From: Cryptomeria japonica
Lineage: Eukaryota; Streptophyta; Pinopsida; Cupressales; Cupressaceae
NCBI RefSeq assembly: GCF_030272615.1
Contig: NC_081410.1
Span: forward strand, 145,074,349 to 145,138,348
Direction of reading: 5' to 3'
Length of the DNA stretch: 64,000 nucleotides
Shown: in pieces, positions 48,262 through 60,182 of the stretch
How the letters are laid out: each line of letters starts with the position of its first letter
Position numbering within the stretch: position 1 is the first letter of the stretch
The notes under the pieces: model-generated
Databases searched by the model: none
Told to the model about the DNA's origin: nothing
The model's input: only the letters and a program-made list of their open reading frames with translations
Translations under genes and position numbers: made by a program

Positions 48262-49555
48262 TGTAATGTGGTGAAAATTAGGGTTTCATCATAAAATGTA
48301 GTGAAACCGCTAATTTTGCTTAAGGACCAATTACATTGGGGAGAAATAGGAATTTGGTAGATCTAAGCCTAATAGACTAATATTTTGTTCAAACTCCAAA
48401 CCCTTTTAAATGAGGCTCTTCTTTCCCTTGAATTGAATTGTATTTTTGAATTGCAAAGGATTAGGGTAAAATAGTGAATTGTTGAAGAGATTGGGAATAA
48501 ATAGTGAGCTACAGTTGTCACATGGAGCCACAAACCTAGATCTGAGTAGTAGATAAATATTTAGATATGCTCCCCAAAATTCAGCATGAATTGTCGTGAC
48601 CATGGTGGTGGTCACCTTAGTCCTCCTAACTTTTCATCGTCCAAAGGGGAACTTGTTCATCCCTATGAACCCCATCGTTCCTCCAGAACATAACTCTATA
48701 TATTTCCTTGCACATAGTAAAAAAGGGAAAATTGTTGGGAATAGGGGTTTGCCTAAGTCAAACCTTAGTTTAGGAATTAACCTTGAATGAATACATGCAA
48801 ATACTAAAATAAATATTGGAAATATATACCTCAAATCTACAATTGTTGTTGATGATGATTTATTCTTTTAATATAATCACATATGCTGTATGAAATGGCA
48901 TGAACATGAAAAAACCCTAATCACACACATGCTTGCATATGAATGATGTAATTTTGCTCCACAATAGTTGAATGAAGAATATGCAACCTTGAAGATCTCT
49001 GCAAATGCTTGATGATGAATTCATCATTTGGGTCCCACTAGACCCTTACTTGCTCTATCCCCCATCCTCTAAAGGACATCTCTCTGCGCCGAAGAATACG
49101 CACAGGCTCTAAAGAAAGTTGCCCGTCCTCAACCTGTAAGGCATTCCAATCAAGAACATGAGATATGTTAGGATGGTATAATCTCAAAATTGATACATGA
49201 AATACATCATGGATGTGGGACAATCCAGGCGACAATGCAAGGCCATAAGCTACAGGACCAATCCTCTCCAAAACCTCAAATGGTCCCACAAATCGAGGTG
49301 CCAACTTAGAGCCTTTTCCAAAATGGATCGGACTCTTTCGTGGGCGAACTCGCAAGAATACCCTATCACCAATTGAGAACTGCCTATCTACCCTATGAGC
49401 ATTTGCATATTTCTTCTGCCTATCCTGTGCACCTGTAATATGCTCATTAGAGAGATATGACTCCTGCTCCATTTTAAATTTGGGCCCCACTAATAGGGAC
49501 CAAGGCACTAGGTGTCATGTCCCTTCTAAAAAAGGGACCAAAATAAGCCTTCATT
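48262..49555 (-). mobile_element. 3' LTR of the gypsy element, truncated and carrying an insert
   Basis: 48262-49020 aligns with 54627-55006 (apart from a 380-bp piece missing from the 5' LTR but present in the solo LTR), and 49453-49550 aligns with 55162-55262. A captured integrase fragment lies between. Similarity stops near 49555, so the first part of the LTR (equivalent to 55262-55424) is lost or displaced. Confidence 0.7.
49030..49445 (-). pseudogene. Ty3-gypsy integrase C-terminal fragment captured in the 3' LTR
   Basis: The minus strand reads GAQDRQKKYANAHRVDRQFS, then IGDRVFLRVRPRK, then LAPRFVGPFEVLERIGPVAY, HDVFHVSILRLYHP and finally a basic RILRRRE segment with GIEQVRV. This is the integrase C-terminus of plant Ty3-gypsy Pol: the linker helix, the GDxVFL beta segment, the GPF(E)V-ERIGPVAY module and the HxVFHVSxL motif. 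It is open for about 140 codons and stops at a TAG exactly where Gln of VQW would be expected (the next codons read WDPNDE), so a single C-to-T change could account for the stop. Catalytic residues lie upstream of this part and are absent. It flanks LTR sequence on both sides. Confidence 0.85.
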
Positions 49556-49741
49556 CTAGTTTTTTTTTTAAAAGAGATTTTTAATATTTTTTTATTAAAG
49601 AAAAAGTTTTTAATATAGTTTTTATTATTAATTATTATTTAATATATATTTTATTAATCAAGGATTAATATATATTAATTAATCCTTAATTTGTAAATTT
49701 TGTTATTAATTATTAAATGTATATATTTTATTAATCATGGA

Positions 49742-49775
<34 letters not shown>

Positions 49776-51991
49776 ATTTGTACCTTTCTCTATGTGTGCA
49801 AAGAAGTATCAGTTTAGTTAGGAAATGACTATCGATTTTTATTTTCCTTTGTATTGTATATTTCCATTTTTGAAAAGTATATGCTTGCTTTGTAGATATG
49901 AGAGTGGTTTATTTATTTCAGAAAAGAATAAAATGAAGTTTTATTTTGAACGATAAATATCATATGTTAGTTGATTAATCTAATTATTTGATTTTATATC
50001 ATTGGGTGTTCTGTGTATAGAATATTTATATTAATGTGATTTTGGTTGAAAACTCATGAGGATGTATTTATATTAATATTATGATGCAATTGAACTTAGG
50101 GAGTTAGAAAACCATGAACGACCTGTACCTAGATGAGGTAGACAAATTGCAATCAAACTTAGATCCTTTAGAAAACTGGATCAATTGTTGTGGGTAAACA
50201 ATGGGAAAGAACATTGTCTTTTCCATTCTATGCCTATGAATGTTTTATTTTTTGTATTTGCATTTGCTTAAGAAATGACAAGTCTTGTATTTTGTTTTGT
50301 TGAATACTATCATATGATTGATTTGGGTACCTACTTATGTCCTTGATCTCGAGCGTTGTCTATTTTCTTGTGATGGTGTCGTATCCATTCATGCCCTTTA
50401 TGCAAGTGTCGAATGTTGATTCGTGGTTGACCCTAGCTAGTCAGGTCTCTAGTTAGAGTATCATCAATTAGTGCACCTCGTATGAAGTCTTATTTGACCA
50501 AGTGGGCTTTCCTACCGTATTGAACTTTGTTTGCTTGACCTTGTGTATTCCTGGGTTTTAGGAGTTGTTGGTTTATGGTCTAGTGTCATATGGGAAAGTG
50601 GCTTTCAATTGAGGGTCGCGCCCAAAGTGATTGCTGGGTAACCCATCAAAAGTTTGTCTAAATAAGTGATAACCTAATAACATTTTAGAGAGTTAGTTAA
50701 TGAATCTCTAAGTAACTTAATTGTGCCTCACATATGGGATGAGTGCTAGTATAGACTCAGTATGTAGTGAGAAGGCCTGAAATAGAAAACCATCATCCTT
50801 GTCTTCATGAAAAGATGTGTGGGTCCACATGGGGCTTGGATGGGCCGTAGGTTCAGAATATGTTGTCAGGGTAACCCAGTGGATGTGACCAGAACCTATG
50901 AAGACCTGCCATGGTAACCATACCAGGTTATGTGATGACACTTGTCCCTTATGTTCGCTAGTGTGTTGTTGTGTTGTCTTGATAGGAGCACTATTGTGGA
51001 GTCGTCCTAATGCTTATACCCTTGTGAGAACCTGATATCATGTTAGACCTTGGGTTGCAAAGACTTAGTTTCACAGATGCTCTAGTTGATCTTTTGTAAT
51101 TGCTTCTTATTATGTTCAGTTGGATCCTTTCCTATTCAGGGTTCATTCATGTATTTATTTGACCAATGTGGTCGTATGTATTATTGGTTATGTTCACCTT
51201 GATGGAAGGATTGTAATGATGTGAACCTTATATATTCTTCACTATTTTTAATTATTAGAGGGGTCTTGCAGTTGAGCAGATCTGGAGATGTAGCCCTCTA
51301 GGGGTGAACTCCGATATCATTTCGGTGTTATGTGATGTTTATGTTCTTATGTTTCCTTTTTAATTTAGCATGCATGGATGGAATTATGTTAGAATGTATA
51401 AAGTGGATTAGATGAAATTAATCTTAAATGCATGTATGTAGTCATCTTATTAAATACAATAATTTGTATCATGAAAGAATGTAGATTATAATAATGGAAT
51501 GTATCTAGTTATTGATAATGCAATTAAGTATGCATGGAAAGTATTCATTAGTTTATGATGAAATTAAAGTACATTATGAAATTAGATGCATGACTTATGT
51601 TTTAATGAAAAGTTTGAACGTAATGGCTAGTTAAATTTTATTGGATGAACTTAATCATGTCACCTATACTTTTTACCTCAATGGATGAACCTTATCATGT
51701 GATCTATATTTTTATCTTACCGAAAGAAATTATCATTTGTTTAAATATTATCTTGTCATTAAGTTAATCAGCTTAATTGGATTAATTAGCATGAGTTGAG
51801 TTAAATGTTGAATTAAGTAATCATGTTGGGAAACTATTTAGATATTATTTGAGTCTTGTGTTGTATATTCAGAACTTATGATATCTCATTATATCATTGT
51901 GTTGTGTTTAATTTTTTTTTAAAACAAATTACACTCTATTCTTATGTTTTGGCTTAATCCCTTTGGGGTTTCCTGGTAGGGCATTACATTC
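49555..51991. other. Inserted DNA, possibly a large LTR (minus strand) ending at 51991
   Basis: On the minus strand 51991 begins TGTAATGCCCTACCAGGAAA, a plausible LTR start, and the stretch lacks coding sequence. Phrases such as GGTAACCCAGTGGATGTGAC are of unknown origin. The other end could not be placed and no target duplication was found, so this is tentative. It includes (AT)14 at 49745-49772. Confidence 0.3.
49745..49772. repeat. (AT)14 microsatellite
   Basis: Uninterrupted AT dinucleotides within very AT-rich DNA. Confidence 0.95.
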
Positions 51992-53169
51992 AACACCGAG
52001 GAGATATTGTTTTAGGAAACAATGTTCATAATTATAATCTAAAGAGATAATACTCTTACAAGCAAGGATAAGATAGTTAAAAAATAGATATCTTGTAACA
52101 AGTGTAAAGGAGATCCTTGGAGGAGAAGATATATTTGTTCAAAAGACATCTACCTCCAAGAGGAGGTTTTAAACAAACATAACATCTTATACCAAATGAA
52201 TGGAAGGGAAAAAGAATGCCTATCTTCCTCCTATTGCTAGGCAAGGGGTTTCTTGATGAAGGATGACACACTTTTGACCCAAAGTGAGGGGGTTGTTTAT
52301 AATAGATGTATATTGCCAAGTGAAAAAGAGGTTGTAGTCAAGGATACAAACCTATTGCATAAGAGATCATCTTTGAGCAAACAACAACTTCACACAAGGA
52401 ATGCCATAAAATCATAAGCAAAAACCACTCATGAAAGGAAAAGTAGATCCTTAGAAAGGATAGGAGATAAATCATTGTCCCCAAGTGTAAAGACGATGAG
52501 AAGAATTACACAACCTCTAAGGAGAGATTATACATAAGCAAATGCACAATGTACTCACATGAAGGAATATTCAATGTAAGAAAATGCAACAAGATATGTA
52601 AAATGCAACTCTAAAGAAGAGGTAATCTTCAAAGAGAAAGAGAGAATTAGAAAAAGGATCATGGACTTCTCTAAGGAGATATTAATCATAAGAGACATAC
52701 CATTCCATCTAAGAAAGGACATAGAAGTATGAAAAATGTAACCCCTAAAGGGAATAGTTAAACTTTAGATAGAGAGAAGAGATAAGATAAGATTCTTTCC
52801 CCCCAAGCATAGAAGCAAGAATGCAATATGTTGCTGCCCCACGATGATTGTAATTGAAAAAACATTAACTCTTATGAAAAAGAGCCCCAAATTAAGTTAA
52901 CTACTAGTGCCATAGGGGGAGGAGAAACATGGAAGGTGAATGAAGTTCTAAGGCACTACCTCTTCACCAAGGAAGAGTGTAAGATCAGTTGTAAGTGCTA
53001 TGTGAGCTCTATCATATTGGTCTTGAACAAACGTTTTAAATTCTTTACAATTTATAAGAGAATGAGAATAACTACGATGAAAAAGACAATGTGCATAACC
53101 TTCCTTATGCTTAGAATTGTTATTGATTTTAATGAAAGGAAAGACAATATTCTTATCATACTACAATCT
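51992..53169. other. Internal DNA of the gypsy element, not coding
   Basis: Purine-rich sequence on the plus strand with many AAGGAGA and AAAGA strings. The 121-codon plus-strand frame at 52936-53301 is antisense to the gag remnant at its right end and has no recognised motif. Confidence 0.4.
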
Positions 53170-53655
53170 TTAAAATATTCTAGTAGCTATTTTTTCTTGG
53201 TCATTAATGGGAGTAGGTCTTGTCTCTTGCGATGTAGGATGAGGATTGTAAGAATAAGATGGATTGTCTTCTATGATTTTAATATTTCCATTATCAACTA
53301 GTTCTTGCATACTTTTTAAAAAATTATGGCAATCACTAGCATGATGGTCATGAGTTTGATGATATGAGTAAAAATGAGTATTTGAGGAAGAAGCACCTTT
53401 AGATGGATGATAGGTTCTATGTCTTGCAAGATACTCTTTAATGTTTTGAATTCTAAGGATACCATCCATAGGTGAATTATGAGAATGTCCTAGATATTTG
53501 ATACTAGTTTGTGTAAGAGGGTTTATAAGGACTTTGATTCCTTGTTCAAATTTTCCAAGTCCTTGTCTTCTAAAACCTTGTTTTGATATTATGTTATAGC
53601 CACTCCTATAAGAAATATGTAATTGAGAAGAAGGAAGGAGTATTGTAATGAATTT
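53170..53655 (-). pseudogene. gag C-terminal part with G-patch-like and zinc-knuckle-like motifs
   Basis: One minus-strand frame is open for about 160 codons, from near 53655 to 53170. It first reads SGYNIISKQGFRRQGLGKFE followed by QGI, matching the spacing of glycines in a G-patch (G-x6/7-G-x3-GLG-x4-G). Then comes a basic linker and FYSYHQTHDHHASDCHNFLK with MQELVDNG, which resembles the degenerate C/H-rich zinc-knuckle region of plant Ty3 gag (usually C-x2-H...H-x4-C), although the first Cys seems to be Tyr here. The tail is Asn/Pro/Ser-rich. It probably continued from the frame at 54403-53744, which is now separated by frame changes. The role would be RNA binding and particle assembly. 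Confidence 0.55.
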
Positions 53656-53743
53656 ATTTAAAATTTATAGTGTAAGTGTATCTAGAATGAATAAAGGGAG
53701 AAGTAGATGAAGAAGGAATATCCTTTGTAGGGAGATTCCCCTT

Positions 53744-54403
53744 TCAATCATCATGCATATCCTCTTTGATTAGTTGGGAAAGAAGATATTTATCATATAA
53801 GGCATCATCTTTACTTAATTTTATGTGGGGAGATAGAGAATGAATGAAATTCATAGCATCACCTTCTCTACAAATGTTTTGATGGTTAAGATAGGCTCTA
53901 GGAGAATAAGGGGAATCTAGAGAGATGAAAACACCAATATTTTGACCTTGGCCCCCTTGCGATAGGGTATGTATATGAGAAGAAGATGGTTCCTTGTTTC
54001 TCTTTAATGCTCGCTCTCCATTAGAGAGATCATTGATAGGAGTATTATCTTTTTCTTCATTCACACGAGATAACCTAGGAGAGGTACAAGTATTAGGGTT
54101 TTCACTAGCATCTCTAGGATTGTGATCTACAAAAGCTTTTATGCGATTTATATATGCAATGCATTTTCCTAAAAATATCACCATAAAAAAACATGCATCA
54201 TGGATGAAAGATTTGAGATTTAATTGATTAATAAGAAGCAACTTGGAAATTCCAAAAATGCAATATGCCAAAGTACTATGAATAAAAGGAAGCAAAGTGA
54301 AGTGAAAGAAACCATTATCGAACACATGATTATGATAAATATAAGTGAAAAGCAATGTAATAATATGTGAAATGGAAAATAAATCAGATCTATTAAGTGC
54401 CAT
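53744..54403 (-). pseudogene. Putative gag N-terminal frame (219 codons)
   Basis: The frame starts 224 bp inside the primer-binding site, where a gag start is expected, and ends TGA near 53744. The first half is rich in Ile, Leu and Phe; the second is polar (NEEKDNTPINDLSNGERALK). The end segment, LSPHIKLSKDDALYDKYLLS, looks like structured protein. I do not recognise a domain. Assignment to gag is by position and by the downstream gag-like frame. Confidence 0.4.
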
Positions 54404-54605
54404 TATGAATGTCTAAGATTAGATTTGAAATAAAAATTATAAATTATGTCACCCACAATTCAATTAACCAAAATAAATTAGGGGTTTTTATGAATTTAAC
54501 CTCTAAATTTATGTAATTTGATTAAAAATACAATCTAAGAGTGCAAATTTGAAAATTAAAATCCTCACAAATTGGATTTCACAACACAAATCAGAATTAG
54601 GGTGT

Positions 54606-54626
54606 AAGGAGTCAGGTTCACCAAAA
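54606..54626 (-). other. Primer-binding site region of the gypsy element
   Basis: Directly inside the 5' LTR end (CATTACA) the minus strand reads TTTTGGTGAACCTGACTCC. TGGTG followed by tRNA-like sequence is a normal start for such a site, and its complement ends CACCA. The tRNA identity was not determined. Confidence 0.55.
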
Positions 54627-55424
54627 TGTAATGTGGTGAAAATTAGGGTTCACCATACAACCTAGTAAAATTGCTAATTTTGCAATAAGGGCCAATTATA
54701 TTGGGGATAGATGGGAATTTGGTAAACTAAGCCTAATAGACCAATATTTAGATCAAATTTCAAGCCCTTTTAAATGAGGCTCTTCTTTCCCTTGAATTGA
54801 ATTGTATTTTTGAATTGCAAAGGATTAGGGTAAAATAGTGAATTATTGAATGTAATCACATATGTTGTATGAAATGGCATGAACATAACAAAACCCTAAT
54901 CACACACACATTCTTGCATATGAATGATGTAATTTTTCTCAACAATGGTTGAATGCAGAATATGCAACCTTGAATATATCTAAAAATGCTTGATGATGAA
55001 TTATTCACATATGCAAGATAGCTTTTGGTAGATAATGGATGGATACATAGAATGCATGGATGTAATTAGGTTGATCAAATGTCTTTATATAGGGGTGTCT
55101 ATGTAAATTACCAATTAGGCCAACCTCCAAAGGTCATGCGAAGCCACAGAGATAAATTCCCACCAAAGAGATTTGACTCCTACCCCATTTTAAATTTGCC
55201 CCACTAAGAGGGACAATGGCATTGGGCACTATGGTCCTTAAAAGGGACCCAAATAAGCCTCGGGGAAAAGGGGTACCTCACTAGGGAATCCATCAACAAG
55301 TGTTCATGGAATTATAACTAGAGAATAAGCACAAAACCTAAACAAGTGACGAGGAGAGGATACACTAAATTAGGGGCACAAAAATGAGGTGTAAATTGGC
55401 CCGGTGACAATTTATGATGCTACA
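54627..55424 (-). mobile_element. 5' LTR of the gypsy element
   Basis: Minus strand TGTAGCATCATAAATTGT (55424) to CCACATTACA (54627). At 798 bp it is shorter than the 1578-bp solo LTR at 43248-44825 because of internal deletions, one near 54846. Confidence 0.8.
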
Positions 55425-55429
55425 GGTTG
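55425..55429. repeat. Target-site duplication, right copy (GGTTG)
   Basis: Identical to 48257-48261. Confidence 0.85.
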
Positions 55430-58375
55430 TTACGTAGTTTTGTGGCTGTCTCAAGAAAATTTAAAGTTGGCATCAAAATCAAATAGTTCATCTTGAAGAG
55501 TTGCACCTATATTATATGTGCCATTATATTCTTCTGTAAATAGCTCTCCATTGGTAGTTTGGACAGTGGAAAAGGCACTTCTTTTGTGAGGTAGAATTAG
55601 AGAGATTTTCTTTCTTGAGTATAGAATGTAAAGAGGAAGTTGTTAAGTAGTAAGCTCTATGAGAGAGTGTAAACCTTATAGTTTGATGAGGGGATTGTAT
55701 GAGGGAATGACCATATTGAAAGCATTGTAGATTCAAGAAGTATAATAATTTTTATCTTATTTTTTTAAAACATGTTTTAGTCAATTATAGGAGTTTATTT
55801 AAAATTTGTTGTTTTTTAATTAAATTCTTTGATAGTGTATGGATTTTGCGAATGTAATTTTCTAGATTGTTAGATCAGGTCGTTCTTTAGTGAACCCTTT
55901 ATCTAATCTCTAATTAGAGTTTCATATTTAGAGGACTGTACTCATCTAGTGAAGAGGTTAAAGATTCTTAGGAGTTAATTTTTCTATTCATTAATGCATT
56001 GATTTATAACATGAAGGCATTGGTTTTTTGCTATATCATGTTTTTGGGTGGTCTAGGTTTAAGGAATTTACTTGTGGTTTCCTCTCAACTTGTCTTTCTA
56101 TAATTTTATTTGTTGGATATATTTTTCATGAAATAATTATAGGTACATAAATATTGTCAAAATGTTTTTGGATTAAGGGGAGAACTTTGTTGATTATCTA
56201 CTCTCGTTTTGAAGATTAATGCAAACTTGTGCTCTCTTTGATGGAGGTTTTTCTAGAAAGATTTTTTTATGTACATATAATTACATACATTTTTAATCTC
56301 ATGCTCTGTTGATATATACTTTACACATCTAATTTATGGTTAACCAAATTACATAATCAATGCTTCAAATTTGCACTAATATATCCTATTTTACAACAAA
56401 AATAGACCCGTGGTATCAAAATATTTGCACTTTTTATGTCCAACATTTACAATAGTCATTAAAACATTGGAAATTATTTTTCAATCATTATGATCCCTTT
56501 ACAAAGCTCCTTGTTAATATTCCTTGTTTTGGAGCAATCTTGAAAAACCTAGATAGCATTGGTAAGCTTGTCTAATCTTGTGAAGCATTAAACATTGATA
56601 TATCTATCTTGTTAGCAACCTTCTAAGGCACTAACTTCATTGTCTATATTTTATTTCAATACCATCATATTTTTTTATTATTTAAGATAACTCTTTAATA
56701 TTGCTCAAACATTGTAGATCATAGAAAAAATAGTATACTATTCGTTAGACATAGAATTAACTTGTTATTTGTTGATTTCTCTAATAGATCATTTGGACAA
56801 TGTTATAATCATTTGTCATTCATTTCCTCCAAGGCACTTGAAAATCATGACCACTCTATAACCATTGGAAATCATTTTGTTTTCATTATGATATTCTAGA
56901 CTTGCATTTAGTATTTAATTCAAAGATTAGTTTACACCTTATATTGGTTTTAGTGAAAATACATTATCATTATGTCATCATAAAAATAAGAACTTTTTTT
57001 TATTTCTCTTGTAGCGCCCGCCAACAACCCCAGGGAAACTTACAACAACTAGGTCTAAAAGAGTGGAATGAATTTTTTTTTGTTTACTAACAAGGTTTTG
57101 TCTAACTCAATCTAGACATTAAGTTTATAATTTAGTTCAATAGTTTAAAATCTATTGTTAAGTGCTATACAATGCTTCATGCACTACGTTACTAATACAA
57201 GTGAAGACATTTTCCAAGGTTTAGTAATTTACAAGGTTCCATCGTTTCCCCAGGGTATTGATGTCACTACTAAGATCTACGCCATTTGATTTATGATCGA
57301 TACTTAATTTACCATGATCATGTTGGTCCACTTCTATGATTATAATGATTTAACCATACCATGGAGCACAACTACAATGCATGTATTCAATTTACCCTAT
57401 ATCATATGCTTTGCATAATATACTACTGTTGTTGTCCATTATTAAGTGCATCTACCAAGGAATGCTCATTAACCTACATATGCAATTCTACATGTTCATA
57501 ATGTCATTTATGCAATATTATTTTTATGGCAGCCATAAAACAATTGTATAAATTCTCATTTAGCATCTAATGATGTTTATTTACTAAGTTCCATAATAGT
57601 TTTCAGCCTTAGTGTTGTTCTAGTTTTCAAGCATCTAACTACATCTACAAGAATCTTGTATTTCACATGCTTTACCTGTGATAGTATAAGTTATTCATTT
57701 AATGTCATTGTTCATGTCATTGATCTCATAAATATTTGCAATCATCTACTTAGTTTACATCCATATTCATATGAAAATATTGGAAGTGCAAGAATTAATT
57801 CAATCTATTGCTAAGACATATCATGAAAGGAGTAATAACATCCATTTTCCATCATATCCACATATCTACTATTTAGAATTTAACTACCACAGAAAGAATC
57901 ATATTGTTGATTTAGCTATTTGACAAGATACATTTCAATCTCATTTAACTAACCTATCACATAAGCTAAGCATGACAATTCATTCATGTTCTATAAGTTC
58001 AAATTAAAGAAATATGCATGATTAACAATTAATAAGACACTACTAGCAAGGGTATATCATTTTCTAAGTTCTTTCTGCTTACATTAGATTAATTCATACC
58101 ATTACCTCTATTTGAATGTACCATCTAAAGTAACTCATGAATACTTATAGGCTATTTTACATAGTATTACAATCGTGACTATTCACTCACTTCTTATACA
58201 ACATTTTTAGATTATTACATGCTTTGAGTTTATTCACCATAAGATGTAAAAAACATGAATTTGCTCCAAGGTTCAAGTCAACACAGAGAAAGGCTCCAAG
58301 TCCTCGTACGAAGATGAAACCAAAGAAGAGGGAAAAAACCCAATGGCAAAAAGCTCCAACCACTCGACCAATGTG
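55430..58375. other. AT-rich DNA; possible element start at 57013
   Basis: No supported gene. TGTAGCGCCCGCCAACAACC near 57014 looks like an LTR start and is followed by AT-rich DNA that might be the element into which the solo LTR at 58381 inserted. No partner end was confirmed. Confidence 0.35.
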
Positions 58376-58380
58376 GAACC

Positions 58381-59749
58381 TGATGGTATGATGAAAGAAT
58401 AAGTATCTGGTCAACTACTGAGAGGGGGGTTGAATCAGTAGATAGAAAAACTGATACAAACTTCACCAATCTCAAAAATCATTCTCTCAAATTAAACTTA
58501 GAACTAACAATATAATACCTATGTCAAGATAAAAATCATAGGATGAATCGGTTGATTGTTACAACAAATTAACAGTAAACAACTTCATCATTTCTTAATG
58601 CTTCTGGTTATCATGACTTATCGAAATAGTTAAGTAGTTAAGTAAATCAACCATGAAAACATAACCACAAAAACATTCACCACTTGACACAAATATTTTT
58701 GACGTGAAAACCAAAATAGGTAAAAACCACGGTGAGATGAGACTCACAAGATAACTATCTGAACTCTTCTGAAGTTCACCCTATTATGAGCCTAGCATGT
58801 TAAAGCTTTACAAAAATTCTTGTTAAGAACTGATCTTGTTAGGAATCACCTGGTTAAGGGATTGACTACAAATTCCTTGTTAGAAGCAATACCATGTAAG
58901 GAGTAACCTTGGTAGAGGATTTGAAAATCCATTCTAATGGATCACCTTGTTAGAGGATTTGAATAACATCAATCTTGTTAGAGCTTACCTGGTTAGGGGA
59001 TTTCAATTCTGCTGTAATTGTTAGAAAACAATAGGAGTTTTCTGATCTGTCTGAATAGCACTACACTTGCTTGATCAGATCCATTTCATGCTCCTATTTT
59101 CCTTTACTCAAACTGCAGATACATCATCCAGTTCAACAACCACACACTCAACTGATCTGTGCTCACACTTTGCCAACTCATTAAACTAAACAACTGCATC
59201 GACCTTATAAACAAATCAATCAAGTCAGTAACACAACAAAAACCTGATTCTCATAGATATTACAAACAAATTGGTTCAAGTATGACCGTTAGATTACATT
59301 GCAATCTTTGCACATCAATCAAGAAAACCTTGATCGCTCCTTGATCACCGCTTCATCGAACTTAGCAACTCATCACGTGATTTGCATTAGATGCAATACA
59401 TTTGATCATTCCCTAGATAAAAACCATTATAACAACTCACCAAAATCTCTTGGAATTATCTTCAAACAATAATCATATGTGTCATAATCATTACCACTCA
59501 TCATCAAATCATAAACCAATATAACCAATTCACCAAAATTAATCAGTTAGGGTTTATCAAAAATAACATGTGGGGTTTACTGGTTACAACAATAGATAAG
59601 GTTTACACTGATTACCGATTCACTCAACAAATTCTTCCTACCGGTTTTAGTAACAATATTACAACAATATCAACAATATGATTATCAGTTAATTGACATC
59701 AATGACAACATAACCTATAATTAATGCAATCTTCATGCAAATGCCAACA
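58381..59749 (-). mobile_element. Solo copia-like LTR, minus strand
   Basis: The minus strand begins TGTTGGCATTTGCATGAAG at 59749 and ends CATCATACCATCA at 58381 (TG...CA). Near the end it has CTGATTCAACCCCCCTCTCA (58419-58438) and, further in, TTTTCACGTCAAAAATATTT (about 58690-58709), both shared with the LTR at 38225-39571. Flanks are GAACC (58376-58380) and AAACC (59750-59754), 4 of 5 matching. No internal region adjoins it. Confidence 0.7.
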
Positions 59750-60158
59750 AAACCTACAAGGAACCACCCTCCGAGCTAGGAGATGTCGCTAGGTCCCAAC
59801 TCGCACACTAACCAAGGTTGACGCTTTACAAAGGGACTGACACTAAACAGTATCCATACACATAACCATGCATCAAGAAAACATGAGAGTATAAGAAATT
59901 TCCAGAGGCGGATAAAACATCATGACAAGAATACAAAAGTAAGCAAAGGACTCACATGTATGAGGGAGTGTCATCACATGCCAACCAAGAACAAGGCACT
60001 TGCCTATGGCATGCAGAGACATCTCAACCTTGAGAGAGAGAGACCAAGGGATATTAGCTTACCATCTCCATGACCTTCCCATGCTCAGCCTAAAACATCC
60101 TCCCTAGGTCAGAGTCATGGGGCACTAGTAAGTTATTATCTTTTTGAATTATCTAACT

Positions 60159-60182
60159 ACCCATACCCATACCCATACCCAT
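60159..60182. repeat. (ACCCAT)4 hexanucleotide repeat
   Basis: Four exact units; not a plant telomere motif. Confidence 0.95.

Larger units (their letters stand above)
48262..55424 (-). mobile_element. Ty3-gypsy LTR retrotransposon, minus strand, degraded
   Basis: The 7163-bp element is flanked by a perfect 5-bp duplication. On the minus strand it has a 5' LTR (55424 to 54627), a primer-binding site, gag remnants (54403-53170), a poorly coding middle, and a rearranged 3' LTR ending at 48262. Both LTRs share the end CACCACATTACA and long blocks, for example GGCTCTTCTTTCCCTTGAAT at about 48414 and 54779. Protease, reverse transcriptase and RNase H are not recognisable, so it is not autonomous now. 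LTR divergence and indels make it old. Confidence 0.8.

Noticed and set aside
58187-58475. Minus-strand frames across the solo LTR border
   Set aside because: They cross the LTR boundary at 58381 and show no motif.
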